From: an uncultured Pelagibacteraceae bacterium
Lineage (GTDB): Bacteria; Pseudomonadota; Alphaproteobacteria; Pelagibacterales; Pelagibacteraceae
NCBI GenBank assembly: GCA_902569725.1
Contig: CACFVG010000007.1
Location: 1-44,580, forward strand
DNA length: 44,580 bases
Direction: 5' to 3'
Shown: positions 16,471 to 25,487 of the stretch, piece after piece
Layout of the letters: every line of letters starts with the position of its first letter
How positions within the stretch are numbered: position 1 is the stretch's first letter
Program-made: the position numbers and the translations under genes
The notes under the pieces: generated by a model
Told to the model about the DNA's origin: nothing
Database searches by the model: none
The model's input: the letters and a program-made list of their open reading frames with translations, nothing else

Positions 16471-17361
16471 ATGAAAATTTTTGATTGTTTTATGTATTTT
16501 GACGAGGAGATTGTTCTAGATTTAAGATTAAATACTTTAGATAAATATGTTGATTATTTTGTTATTGTAGAAAGCACTTTTACGCATAAAGGTGATAAAA
16601 GAAATTTAAAATTCAACCATAAAAAATTTGAAAAATTTAAAGATAAAATAATTTATTTAACTTTTGATAAAGAACCTGAAGGAATAGAAGTGATTTATGA
16701 AAATGATGATGAATCTGAAAAATCAGCAAAATATATTCTTAATGCTGCTAAAAGAGAAAATGGACAAAGGAATCACATTGCAAATGGTCTACACGAAGCG
16801 AGTCCTGAGGATTTAATACTGATTTCTGATGTCGATGAGATTCCAAATCTTGAAAACATAAGTTTAGAAAATTTAAAAGAAAAAATTTTAATGTTTCAGC
16901 AAGATATGTTTTATTACAAATTTGATTTGAAGCTGCCTAATATGGTTTGGTCTGGAACTAAAGGATGTAGAAAGAAAGATCTATTAAGCCCTCAATGGTT
17001 AAGGAATATTAAAGATAAAAAATATCCTTTACTTAGATTAGATATAATATTTTCAAAAATTAAATATAACAGTATTAAATTTATTAAAGATGGAGGATGG
17101 CATTTTTCAAATATTAAATCTCCAGAAGAAATAGAGCATAAACTGAAATCATATTTACATCACAGAGAATTTGATGAAAAACCGTTAAGCTTAGACCAGA
17201 TAGATATTATAATTAAGCGTAAACAGGCAATATATGACTTAAAAGTTGACAAGACTATAAACAAGGTTGGGAGTGGAAGTAAGCTGGTTAAGTACAGTTT
17301 TGACAAATTGCCAATTTATTTAAGAGAAAATAAAGAAAATTATAAAGAATGGTTAGATTAA
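16471..17361 (+). CDS. Glycosyltransferase family 17
   Basis: A 296-residue protein of GT17, the family of eukaryotic beta-1,4-N-acetylglucosaminyltransferase III that also occurs in bacteria. Visible family blocks are IFDCFMYFDEEIVLDLRL at the start, YFVIVESTFTHKG, the metal-binding ISDVDEIPNL (about 118-127) and GGWHFSNI. It has no membrane segment and probably decorates a surface polysaccharide or lipid. It is divergent from the cytochrome gene, and the donor and acceptor are unknown. Confidence 0.83.
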   Translation: MKIFDCFMYFDEEIVLDLRLNTLDKYVDYFVIVESTFTHKGDKRNLKFNHKKFEKFKDKIIYLTFDKEPEGIEVIYENDDESEKSAKYILNAAKRENGQRNHIANGLHEASPEDLILISDVDEIPNLENISLENLKEKILMFQQDMFYYKFDLKLPNMVWSGTKGCRKKDLLSPQWLRNIKDKKYPLLRLDIIFSKIKYNSIKFIKDGGWHFSNIKSPEEIEHKLKSYLHHREFDEKPLSLDQIDIIIKRKQAIYDLKVDKTINKVGSGSKLVKYSFDKLPIYLRENKENYKEWLD

Positions 17362-17371
17362 AATAGAGTAT

Positions 17372-17998
17372 CTAATATTGGATAGGCTCATCATCAATTG
17401 AACGCCATAAATACCATGTGGCAACAGAACAATAGGGTGTAAATCTTTTTCTTAAAAAATTAACAAATTTTTTTGGAGGCAAATATTTTTTTTTGTAGTT
17501 ATTTGATATAGCTCTGAGTAAGCCTATATCTTGAATTGGCCATATGTTTTCTCTATTAAAAGTAAAAAGTAGTATCATTTCTGCAGACCATCTTCCAATT
17601 TGTCTTAAAGTTGAAAGATAAATAATTGCTTCTTCATCATTCATTTTTTTAATAAGCTTAGGATTGAATGATTTATTTGAAAATTTAATTGATAGTTCTT
17701 TTATTCCTTTGGCCTTTTGCTTGCTAAGACCGCATTTTTTAAGTTTTTGAATAGTAATTTTTTTTACTATTTTTGGATTAATTTTTCCATTACATACACT
17801 TTTAAATTTTTTGAATACTGAGTTTGCCGCTGCAACACTAATTTGTTGACCTATAATACTTTTGCAAAGAGAAAAAAAAATATCTTTTCTTGTAGTTAGT
17901 GTTTTGTGCTTATATGTTTCAATTAAACTTTTCATTACCATATCTTTTTTAGATAAATATTTTTTTGCTTTATTCCAATATTTTGGAGTCTTATTCAT
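17372..17998 (-). CDS. DNA-3-methyladenine glycosylase II (AlkA-like)
   Basis: A 208-residue HhH-GPD base-excision glycosylase. The helix-hairpin-helix is LRQIGRWSAEMILLF (131-155 region) and the catalytic Asp157 lies in PIQDIGL. The N-terminal extension of E. coli AlkA is absent, as in many short alphaproteobacterial forms. It would remove alkylated purines. It overlaps the upstream transporter gene by 8 bases, so both are likely one transcript. Confidence 0.85.
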   Translation of the reverse strand: MNKTPKYWNKAKKYLSKKDMVMKSLIETYKHKTLTTRKDIFFSLCKSIIGQQISVAAANSVFKKFKSVCNGKINPKIVKKITIQKLKKCGLSKQKAKGIKELSIKFSNKSFNPKLIKKMNDEEAIIYLSTLRQIGRWSAEMILLFTFNRENIWPIQDIGLLRAISNNYKKKYLPPKKFVNFLRKRFTPYCSVATWYLWRSIDDEPIQY

Positions 17999-18872
17999 GT
18001 CTTGGGATAGAAACTTGTTTTTTTAAAGCAACTTCTCTTCTGAAAATAATTATAGATGAAATTATAACTAAGAAAGCCCCTGCTAAAGTTTTGATTGAAG
18101 GTATTTCATCCCAAATAAAGTAGCCAAAAATTATTGCAAAAACTAAAGCTAAATATTTTAATGGGGTTACAAGGGAAACTTCTGAAAACTTATAAGATTG
18201 ACTTAGCCATAAATTTGCAACACCACCAAAAATTCCTATAAAAGACAATAAAATTAAATCTTTTATATTAGGCATAATCCATCCAAAAGGAATTGTAAAA
18301 AAACTTACTATAGTTATTGCTGCTGAAAAATTCAAAGCAATCAACCAAACGGGTTCGGTGGTTGATAATTGCCTAATAGCAATAGCAACATAAGATAAAC
18401 CTAAACAAAAAATTATTGGATAAACAAAGTATAAGTTTAATGAACTAAAACCAGGTTCTGTAATAATTATAATGCCAATAAATCCTACGATCACTGCAAG
18501 CCATCTATACATGCCAACTTTCTCACTAAGAAAAAAAATTGAAAAAATAGTTGTAAAAATTGGAGCAGCAAATGAAATACTAACAACAGTAGCCAAAGGT
18601 AAATTTCTTATTGCAATAAATATTGAAATTAAAGCTATTAGACCAAATAAACATCTTAAAAAATGCAGTCCAGCTCTTTTTGTATAATAAAAGGTTTTAA
18701 GTCTTTCTTTAGGAATTATAAAAAAATAAATCACTAAGCCAAAAAAACCCCTAAAAAATAATACTTGTCCCAAAGGATATGAATCTGACCATTTTACAAT
18801 TAAATCCATTATTGAAAATGCACAAACCGACATAAACATGTACAAAAAGCCTAATTGATTTTTGGAAAGCAT
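17991..18872 (-). CDS. EamA/DMT-family transporter, ten membrane helices
   Basis: A 293-residue inner-membrane protein with two repeated EamA halves of five helices each. SFAAPIFTTIFSIFFLSEKVG ends the first half and PLKYLALVFAIIFGYFIWDE lies in the second. These drug/metabolite transporters move small metabolites such as amino acids or riboflavin-like compounds. The substrate is not deducible. It is co-directional with alkA and divergent from msrA by 34 bases. Confidence 0.85.
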   Translation of the reverse strand: MLSKNQLGFLYMFMSVCAFSIMDLIVKWSDSYPLGQVLFFRGFFGLVIYFFIIPKERLKTFYYTKRAGLHFLRCLFGLIALISIFIAIRNLPLATVVSISFAAPIFTTIFSIFFLSEKVGMYRWLAVIVGFIGIIIITEPGFSSLNLYFVYPIIFCLGLSYVAIAIRQLSTTEPVWLIALNFSAAITIVSFFTIPFGWIMPNIKDLILLSFIGIFGGVANLWLSQSYKFSEVSLVTPLKYLALVFAIIFGYFIWDEIPSIKTLAGAFLVIISSIIIFRREVALKKQVSIPRHE

Positions 18873-18906
18873 AAGAATAACTTTAGTTTAAATAAAACAA
18901 TAATCA

Positions 18907-19347
18907 ATGGAAATAGCAATATTAGCATTAGGATGTTTTTGGGGACCAGAAGTTAAATTTGGAAAACTTGAAGGAATTACAAAAACAGAGGTTGGTTATT
19001 GTGGAGGAAACAATAACAAAACAACTTATGAAGAAGTTTGTTCTGGAATTACTAATCATGCAGAAGTTGTAAAGTTAGAATTTGATCCTAAAAAAATTTC
19101 ATATGAACAAATTTTACAATATTTTTTTGAAATTCATAATCCTACAACTTTAAATGCTCAGGGTCTGGATATTGGCACTCAATATAGAAGTGAAATATTT
19201 TATATAAATGAAGACCAAAAAAAAATTGCTGAAAAGATTATTGAAGAAAATAATAAAAAATTTTTCGGAAAGGTTGTTACAAAATTATCAGAAATAAAAA
19301 ATTATTGCAAAGCTGAAGATTATCATCAAAAATATTTAGAAAAATAA
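18907..19347 (+). CDS. msrA: Peptide methionine sulfoxide reductase A
   Basis: A 146-residue short-form MsrA that reduces methionine-S-sulfoxide in proteins. The catalytic GCFWG motif has Cys10. GYCGG, NHAEVV and the C-terminal YCKAEDYHQKY (resolving cysteine region) are present. It begins almost at the motif, lacking the extra N-terminal segment of longer enzymes. It is followed after 7 bases by the sulfurtransferase gene, suggesting a shared transcript. Confidence 0.92.
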   Translation: MEIAILALGCFWGPEVKFGKLEGITKTEVGYCGGNNNKTTYEEVCSGITNHAEVVKLEFDPKKISYEQILQYFFEIHNPTTLNAQGLDIGTQYRSEIFYINEDQKKIAEKIIEENNKKFFGKVVTKLSEIKNYCKAEDYHQKYLEK

Positions 19348-19354
19348 TTTAATT

Positions 19355-20176
19355 ATGTCTTTAGTAAGTACAAATTGGGTTGAAAAAAATATTAATAGTA
19401 TAAAAATAATTGACTGCTCTTGGCATATGCCAAATGTAAAAAGAGATGGGTACAAAGAATATTTAGAAGAACATATAGAAAATGCAATATTTTTTGATTT
19501 AGATAAAAATTCAGATCAGGTAACTGATTTACCACATATGCTTACAAGTTCTAATGAGTGGGAAAAAATTGTTTCAAAAATGGGAATAGTAAAAGATGAT
19601 AAAATAGTAATTTATGATAATTCCGATGTATTAAGTTCATGTAGATGTTGGTATAATTTTATATACTTTGGTCATAATGATAAATTAGTTCACGTTTTAA
19701 ATGGTGGACTTAAAAAATGGAAGTCTGAAAATAAACCAACAACAAATATAATTTCTAAAGTTAATACAACTAAATACACAGCGGCAGAGAGAAAAAATTT
19801 AGTAAAAAATAAAACTCAAATTAATGAAAATATTAATAATGATAATTTTAAAGTTATTGACGCAAGAAGCAAAGAAAGGTTTGAAGGCAAGGTCAGAGAG
19901 CCAAGAAAAGGCTTAAGAAGTGGATCAATTCCAAAATCTATGTGTATACCATTTGGAAATTTAATTAACGATGACAAAACATTTAAAAACAAAAATGAAA
20001 TTTTAAACATATTTAAAAATACTTTGGGAGAAGAAATAACAACAAATATTGTATTTTCCTGTGGTTCTGGAGTGACTGCTTCTGTTTTGGCACTTGCATA
20101 TTCTTTAATAAATAATAAATATATGCCAACTATTTACGATGGTTCTTGGGCAGAATACGGAAAAATAAAAATATGA
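19355..20176 (+). CDS. sseA: 3-mercaptopyruvate sulfurtransferase (tandem rhodanese)
   Basis: A 273-residue two-domain rhodanese. The active loop CGSGVTA, with Cys236, is the one typical of mercaptopyruvate sulfurtransferases rather than thiosulfate rhodaneses. Linker and second-domain blocks VIDARSKERFEG and YDGSWAEYG are present. It transfers sulfane sulfur from 3-mercaptopyruvate to cyanide or thiols in the cytoplasm. Its TGA stop overlaps the ATG of the efflux adaptor by 4 bases. Confidence 0.9.
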   Translation: MSLVSTNWVEKNINSIKIIDCSWHMPNVKRDGYKEYLEEHIENAIFFDLDKNSDQVTDLPHMLTSSNEWEKIVSKMGIVKDDKIVIYDNSDVLSSCRCWYNFIYFGHNDKLVHVLNGGLKKWKSENKPTTNIISKVNTTKYTAAERKNLVKNKTQINENINNDNFKVIDARSKERFEGKVREPRKGLRSGSIPKSMCIPFGNLINDDKTFKNKNEILNIFKNTLGEEITTNIVFSCGSGVTASVLALAYSLINNKYMPTIYDGSWAEYGKIKI

Positions 20177-21081
20177 AAAGATCAACAAAAGTAATTTCTA
20201 TAATAATTGTCTTCTTTTTAATTATAGCTTCAGTGATTGTTGCAAGAACTATGATTGGCAAACATTTTCAAAAAAAATTCGGCAAAAGACCCCCTCCAGG
20301 AATTATAGTAACTGCGGTAGTAAAAAAAGAGTTTTCAGAAAAAATTGAAACATTTGGATCCGCAGTATCTAATAAAACAAAATCTTTCAGAATAAAAAAA
20401 GATGATTTAATTGGAGAATTAAAGCTAAACAGCTATGTCGAAAAAGGTAATGCAATTATTAAGTTAAAAAGTGGAAATATTATAGCTCCGTTTAATGGCG
20501 TGGTAGGATATACTGGTTTAACTGAAGATATATTTGTTTCTGATAGTACATTTATTATAACTTTGGATGACAATTCAATAATTTATTCAGATATTAAAAT
20601 TCCTGAAAATTATTCTTCTGTAATTAAAAAAGGGCTACCAATAGAGGCAAAAGTTTCGAGTTATAAAAATAAAATTTTTAAAGGAGAGGTTGATTTCATA
20701 TCGAGTAGAATAAATGCTGAAACTAGAAGTTTATTAACAAGGATTAAAATTGCTAATACAAATTTAGAATTAATATCAGGCTCTTTGCTTGAGGTAAGTG
20801 TAAAGTTTAATTTAAGAAATTCTCTTAGTATACCGGATACTAGTGTAATGATGGAAGGTGAAAAAGCTTACGTGTATAAAATATCAAAAGATAATGTTGC
20901 AAATAAAATTGAAATAAAAATTGGCACAAGACAAGAAAGTAATATTGAAGTTTTATCTGGATTAAATATTGGAGACATAATTGTTGCTGAGGGATTAAAA
21001 AAAGTCTACCCAAGAAGTAAAATCAAACCTATTGAAAAAGGCTCAAAAAATAGTGAGTCTGAGTGGAAGAAAAAAACTTAA
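20173..21081 (+). CDS. RND efflux periplasmic adaptor without alpha-hairpin
   Basis: A 302-residue membrane fusion protein with an N-terminal membrane anchor (7-25). The first half of the lipoyl domain ends at about residue 98 (YVEKGNAIIKLKS). The second half starts at about 102 (NIIAPFNGVVGYTGL). Only a few residues join them, where typical adaptors insert a 60-100 residue helical hairpin that meets TolC. Beta-barrel and proximal domains follow. ATG 20173 forms ATGA with the sseA stop and is preferred to TTG 20146. The pump gene starts 5 bases later. Confidence 0.87.
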   Translation: MKRSTKVISIIIVFFLIIASVIVARTMIGKHFQKKFGKRPPPGIIVTAVVKKEFSEKIETFGSAVSNKTKSFRIKKDDLIGELKLNSYVEKGNAIIKLKSGNIIAPFNGVVGYTGLTEDIFVSDSTFIITLDDNSIIYSDIKIPENYSSVIKKGLPIEAKVSSYKNKIFKGEVDFISSRINAETRSLLTRIKIANTNLELISGSLLEVSVKFNLRNSLSIPDTSVMMEGEKAYVYKISKDNVANKIEIKIGTRQESNIEVLSGLNIGDIIVAEGLKKVYPRSKIKPIEKGSKNSESEWKKKT

Positions 21082-21085
21082 TTAA

Positions 21086-24000
21086 ATGTTCATAACCGAA
21101 TTAAGCATTAGAAGACCTGTTGTTTCATGGGTAATGTCTTTAATATTAATTGTATTTGGAATTTTTGTTTTTTGGAAGTTACCAGTAAGAGAACTTCCCT
21201 CTGGTCTTCAGCCCCCAGTAGTACAGGTACAAGTTGATTATGCATCTGCTTCTGCTCCTATAATTGATCAAGAAGTAACACAGGTTTTAGAAGATGTTAT
21301 TGGTGGCGCAGAAGGAATTAAAAATATTGATTCTAAATCTTCAAATGGAAGAAGTACTATAAAAGTTGAATTTGATACAAGTATCGACTTAGATAATGCG
21401 GCTAATGATATAAGAGAAAGAGTTGCAAGAGTTGTTGATAACTTACCTTCGGAGTCAGACCCGCCACAAATACTTAAACAGGCAGCAGGATTTACAACAA
21501 CAATGTGGTTATCACTTTCATCTTCTACTTGGAGTGATTTAGAGCTCGGTGATTATGCTGAAAGATATTTAATAGATACTTTTTCAAGTGTAAAAAATGT
21601 TGGTAGAATTTTAGTTGGTGGACTAAGAGAATTAAGTATTAGAGTATGGGTAGATCCTATTAAATTAGCAGCAAATGATTTAACTGTTCAGGAAGTTGAA
21701 AGAGCTCTGAGAGGTGAAAATATTAGATTACCTGCAGGTACTCTTGAGGCAAATAATATCGATTTAACCTTAAACCTGGACAAATCCTATAATAGCATAG
21801 AATCAATCAAACAACTTCCAATTAAAAAAACTAATAAAAAAGTCGTGGTGTTATCTGATGTTGCAAACATAGAGTTTGGTCCAGTTTCAGAGAAAACTTT
21901 ATTTAAAGCACAAAGAAAAGACAGATTAAATTTAAAGACAGTTGGAATTGGAATATATGCAAAAAGTGGGGCGTCAACTGTAGAACTTTCTAGAGAAATT
22001 AAAAAAAAAATTACCGAAGTAAATAAATCATTACCTGATGGACTAGGACTAGAAGTGGCATTTAATAGAGCCACTTACGTTGGAGCAGCAATTAATGAAG
22101 TTTACAAAACTCTTATAATTGCGTTTGTTTTAGTTGTAATAATTATTTATTTATTTTTAGGAAATTTAAAAGCTGTAATTGTTCCAGCTATAGCTTTGCC
22201 AGTAAGTTTAATAGCTTCATTTCTTGGAATTTACATATTTGGATTGTCAATAAATATTTTTGTCCTTTTAAGTTTTATATTAGCGATTGGTATAATTACT
22301 GATGACTCCGTAATTATGACAGATGCTATTTATAGAAGAATAGAAAATGGAGAGAGCCCTCTAGTTGCTGCATATAAAGGATCTAAACAAATTACATTTG
22401 CAATTATTGCAACTACACTAATTCTTATTGCTGTCTTTTTGCCACTAATATTTATTGAGGGTATATCTGGAACTTTATTCAGAGAAACAGCAATAGCATT
22501 ATCATTCTCTATTGTTGTCTCATCTTTTGTTGCTTTAACTTTATCTCCAATGCTTGCAAGTAAATTTCTAAATAAAAAAAATAATAAAAATTTTATAATA
22601 CGAAGATTTGAAAAATTTTTCTTAGGTTTTTCAAAATTTTATCAAGAAACATTGGAAGTCTTAGTTAAAAAGACAAAAACCATTTCAGTTTTCATTATAT
22701 TTATAATTTTAGCTTCTGCTTTGCTATTTAATTTTTCAAAAAAAGAATTATTACCAATGGAAGATAGAGGGGCTTATCTGGTCATTGGTTTTACTGATGA
22801 AGGAAGTTCTTTTGAGTATACACAAGAAAAAGCTCAAGTTATTGAAAAAAGACTCATTCCATTATTGCAGGCTGAAAATAGTCCTTATTCACGCTTTATT
22901 ATGAGAGTGCCTGGTTTTGGAAGCTCTGCTACCTCATACAACAGTTTTATAATTATTGCTTTGCTAGACCATTGGAAAAATAGAAAACAAGATTCTCAAA
23001 CAGTAATGAGGCAAGCCATTGGCAAAATTGTTACAGTTCCGCAGGCCGTAGCTTTCCCTATATCTCCTCAATCAATAAGAGTTTCAAGTTACAACAAACC
23101 TGTTCAAATGGTTATTTATGGAAGTACTTATGAAGAATTAGAAAGTATTCAAAATGAAGTAATTAGAAAATTAAGAAGAAATAGAAATTTATCAAGATTA
23201 GAGTCAGACTATTCTAGAAATAAACCTGAAGTAAAACTTATAATTAATAAAAATAAAGCAAAAGATTTAGGAGTTTCTACTGAAACAGTTGGTAAAAGTT
23301 TAGAAACACTCTATGGAGGTAAAAGAGTTACAACATTTAATAAATTAGGAAAGGAATATCCAATAATATTACAGCAATATTTGTCAGATAGAAGAAATAA
23401 AGAAGGAATATCAAAAATTTTTGTAAGATCAGATACAACAGGAAAATTAATATCATTAACTAACTTGGTAAATTTTGAAGAAGAAGGAACAGCAAAAGAA
23501 TTGTCTAGATATAACAGGCAAAGAGCAGTAACTATTTCAGCTAATATTTCAGAAAATTATACTCTTTCAGAAGCAATTAAATATTTAGAAAATATAATGG
23601 CTGAAGTTTCGCCTAAAAGCCAAATTACTTGGAAAGGTAAGTCAGAAGAAATTAAAGAAACAAGCAATGAACTTTTTATCATATTTGCTTTAGCATTATT
23701 AACAGCATATCTAGTTATGGCAGCAACATTTAACTCATTTATCCATCCATTTATAATTATTCTCACTGTTCCTTTAGCAATTTTTGGTGGATTGGTTTTT
23801 ATTTTATTTCTTAATAGTTCAATAAATATCTTCTCACAAATTGCATTGGTTATACTTATTGGTATATCCACTAAAAATAGTATTTTAATAGTTGATTATG
23901 CTAATCAAATTAGAACAACTGGAAAAAATATTGAAACAGCAGTCAAAGAAGCATGTAGTATAAGGTTCAGGCCAATTATCATGACATCTCTAAGTACTAT

Positions 24001-24208
24001 GATCGCAATGATGCCTTTAGTAATCGGAAATATTGGTCCTGGAGCCGGTGAAGGTTCTAGATTAGCGGTTGGTGCTACAATTTTGGGAGGAATGATAATT
24101 TCTACATTCTTTACACTTTATGTAACTCCAACAATGTATTTATCTTTAGCAAAAAATACAAAAAGAATAGATGCAATAGATATAGAATTAAAGAAAGAAC
24201 TTCGTTAG
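21086..24208 (+). CDS. RND efflux pump, inner-membrane subunit
   Basis: A 1040-residue AcrB/MexB-like transporter of full family length with twelve membrane helices and two large periplasmic loops. The proton-relay residues are kept: Asp406-Asp407 in GIITDDSVIM and Lys930 in STKNSILIVDYA. The N-terminus FITELSIRRPVVSWVMS is typical. It should work with the adaptor encoded just upstream; no TolC-type outer membrane gene lies in the window. Its last bases overlap the convergent transglycosylase gene by 4. Confidence 0.93.
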   Translation: MFITELSIRRPVVSWVMSLILIVFGIFVFWKLPVRELPSGLQPPVVQVQVDYASASAPIIDQEVTQVLEDVIGGAEGIKNIDSKSSNGRSTIKVEFDTSIDLDNAANDIRERVARVVDNLPSESDPPQILKQAAGFTTTMWLSLSSSTWSDLELGDYAERYLIDTFSSVKNVGRILVGGLRELSIRVWVDPIKLAANDLTVQEVERALRGENIRLPAGTLEANNIDLTLNLDKSYNSIESIKQLPIKKTNKKVVVLSDVANIEFGPVSEKTLFKAQRKDRLNLKTVGIGIYAKSGASTVELSREIKKKITEVNKSLPDGLGLEVAFNRATYVGAAINEVYKTLIIAFVLVVIIIYLFLGNLKAVIVPAIALPVSLIASFLGIYIFGLSINIFVLLSFILAIGIITDDSVIMTDAIYRRIENGESPLVAAYKGSKQITFAIIATTLILIAVFLPLIFIEGISGTLFRETAIALSFSIVVSSFVALTLSPMLASKFLNKKNNKNFIIRRFEKFFLGFSKFYQETLEVLVKKTKTISVFIIFIILASALLFNFSKKELLPMEDRGAYLVIGFTDEGSSFEYTQEKAQVIEKRLIPLLQAENSPYSRFIMRVPGFGSSATSYNSFIIIALLDHWKNRKQDSQTVMRQAIGKIVTVPQAVAFPISPQSIRVSSYNKPVQMVIYGSTYEELESIQNEVIRKLRRNRNLSRLESDYSRNKPEVKLIINKNKAKDLGVSTETVGKSLETLYGGKRVTTFNKLGKEYPIILQQYLSDRRNKEGISKIFVRSDTTGKLISLTNLVNFEEEGTAKELSRYNRQRAVTISANISENYTLSEAIKYLENIMAEVSPKSQITWKGKSEEIKETSNELFIIFALALLTAYLVMAATFNSFIHPFIIILTVPLAIFGGLVFILFLNSSINIFSQIALVILIGISTKNSILIVDYANQIRTTGKNIETAVKEACSIRFRPIIMTSLSTMIAMMPLVIGNIGPGAGEGSRLAVGATILGGMIISTFFTLYVTPTMYLSLAKNTKRIDAIDIELKKELR

Positions 24209-24813
24209 AAAATAATATATTTGCTTGTGCTCAGTGTTTTCTGACATTCAGAAAGTTGGTTTTTATATTTTGAAGATTGTTTCTGAACTTTTTTTGCAAG
24301 TAATATAATTTTATTATTACTTTTATAATTTTTATAATTTCCCCAACCTTCATGATAAGCAATATATTGTCTAAAAACATCTTTTTTTGATATTTTTAAT
24401 ATTTGTGAACTTTTGTTTGTATACCATCCAATAAAGTCAACACTGTCCTTAAATCTTGCTCTTGTAGCCAAGGGCTTATTATTTTCTTTTTTGTATTGTT
24501 CCCACGTACCTTTAACTGCTTGAGAGTAACCAAATGAACTAGATGGTCTTTTGTATGGAATTACTTTAAATAATTTTAATCTTTGAGGTTTTGCTAACCA
24601 ATCAAAATCAGACTCCATTTTTATAAATGCTAATTGTAAATGAACAGGTGTGCCCCATTTTTTTTCTGTTTTTTTAACATGTTTATACCAAAAATATTTT
24701 TCTGAAAATATTGAGCAGCTATTAGCGGTATTTTTAGGAATAGAGGAACAGGCTGAAGTGAATAAAAATAAAATGATGAAAAAACTATTGAAAATCCGAT
24801 TTTGCTTTTTCAT
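24205..24813 (-). CDS. SLT-domain transglycosylase-like lipoprotein
   Basis: A 202-residue protein with a lipobox (FTSAC, Cys22) and an SLT-like fold. The putative catalytic Glu is in AFIKMESDF, followed by SSSFGYSQAVKGTWEQY and QYIAYHEGWGNY, the order of lytic transglycosylases that cut peptidoglycan glycan strands. ATG 24813 is chosen because it opens the signal peptide; it overlaps the zeta gene by 29 bases, and ATG 24822 is also possible. It sits in a minus-strand group with the zeta and VanZ-like genes. Confidence 0.78.
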   Translation of the reverse strand: MKKQNRIFNSFFIILFLFTSACSSIPKNTANSCSIFSEKYFWYKHVKKTEKKWGTPVHLQLAFIKMESDFDWLAKPQRLKLFKVIPYKRPSSSFGYSQAVKGTWEQYKKENNKPLATRARFKDSVDFIGWYTNKSSQILKISKKDVFRQYIAYHEGWGNYKNYKSNNKIILLAKKVQKQSSKYKNQLSECQKTLSTSKYIIF

Positions 24814-25093
24814 TAAGTTCATCCATTTTTTTTCTGATATCTTCATCCGATATATTATTATTTTTTAAATCATCTTTTATTTTTCTAAAAACATCTTCAT
24901 CCCCAGCTTCTGCAAAATCTGCTTTTATTACAGCTTGTATATATTCTTTTTCTTTACCTTCGTCATATCCAAGAATTTTAGAAACCCATTCTCCTATATA
25001 TTTGTTTCTTCTTGCGCTTACTTTAAATTGAAGCTCTTGATCATGTGCAAATTTTTTCTCAAAGCTTTTTTCTCTTTCATCAAATGAACTCAT
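24785..25093 (-). CDS. F1FO-ATPase inhibitor subunit zeta (DUF1476)
   Basis: A 102-residue helical protein of the alphaproteobacterial family that blocks ATP hydrolysis by F1 through its N-terminus. Diagnostic blocks are SSFDEREKSFEKKFAHDQEL at the start and ADFAEAGDEDVFRKI in the middle. The ATG at 25093 follows GGAG by 6 bases and overlaps the VanZ-like stop (ATGA). An in-frame TTG at 25105 was rejected. It lies far from any ATP synthase gene in this window. Confidence 0.9.
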   Translation of the reverse strand: MSSFDEREKSFEKKFAHDQELQFKVSARRNKYIGEWVSKILGYDEGKEKEYIQAVIKADFAEAGDEDVFRKIKDDLKNNNISDEDIRKKMDELNEKAKSDFQ

Positions 25094-25455
25094 TTTTTTC
25101 TCCAAAAATTAAATAAAATTAATATTAAAATAGATATTAAAACTCCAACTATATTACCAAACAAGTCAGAAAATTGAAATGATCTGTTTGGTATATACAA
25201 ATGTAATAATTCAAGAGTTATAGAAATAAAAATCAAGTATAAAATAATTTTTTTTAAACTTTTGAAGTAGCTTATTAAACCCAGCGAAGACAGTAAAAAG
25301 AAAACGAAAAGATGGTTTGAAGAAACTACAAAATCTGGGGCTATTTGGGGTTGCTTTGAGATATCCTTATAAATTAAAAAACCCAATAAACTTCCTGGAT
25401 AAATATATAAAAATACAAATATAATGTTTAAAAGATGAAATATTATTTTTGTCAT
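25090..25455 (-). CDS. VanZ-like family membrane protein
   Basis: A 121-residue protein with four predicted membrane helices. ITLELLHLYIPNRSFQFSDL followed by FGNIVGVLIS matches the VanZ-like signature (E-l-l-Q, p-R, D-l-x-x-N-x-x-G). The function of these proteins outside teicoplanin resistance is unknown. Its start codon lies within the -35 region of the divergent gpmA promoter. Confidence 0.78.
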   Translation of the reverse strand: MTKIIFHLLNIIFVFLYIYPGSLLGFLIYKDISKQPQIAPDFVVSSNHLFVFFLLSSLGLISYFKSLKKIILYLIFISITLELLHLYIPNRSFQFSDLFGNIVGVLISILILILFNFWRKK

Positions 25456-25475
25456 TGATCAATTTACCTTATAAT
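25449..25475 (+). promoter_or_regulatory. Putative sigma-70 promoter for gpmA
   Basis: A perfect -10 TATAAT (25470-25475) has TTGTCA (25449-25454) 15 bases upstream. Transcription would start near 25482, about 6 bases before the ATG at 25488, leaving almost no leader. The spacing is two bases short of ideal. Confidence 0.45.
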
Positions 25476-25487
25476 TAAATTTAATCT

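Noticed and set aside
20146-20172. TTG start nine codons upstream for the efflux adaptor
   Set aside because: It lies inside sseA, and the ATG at 20173 forms a normal ATGA overlap and opens the membrane anchor.
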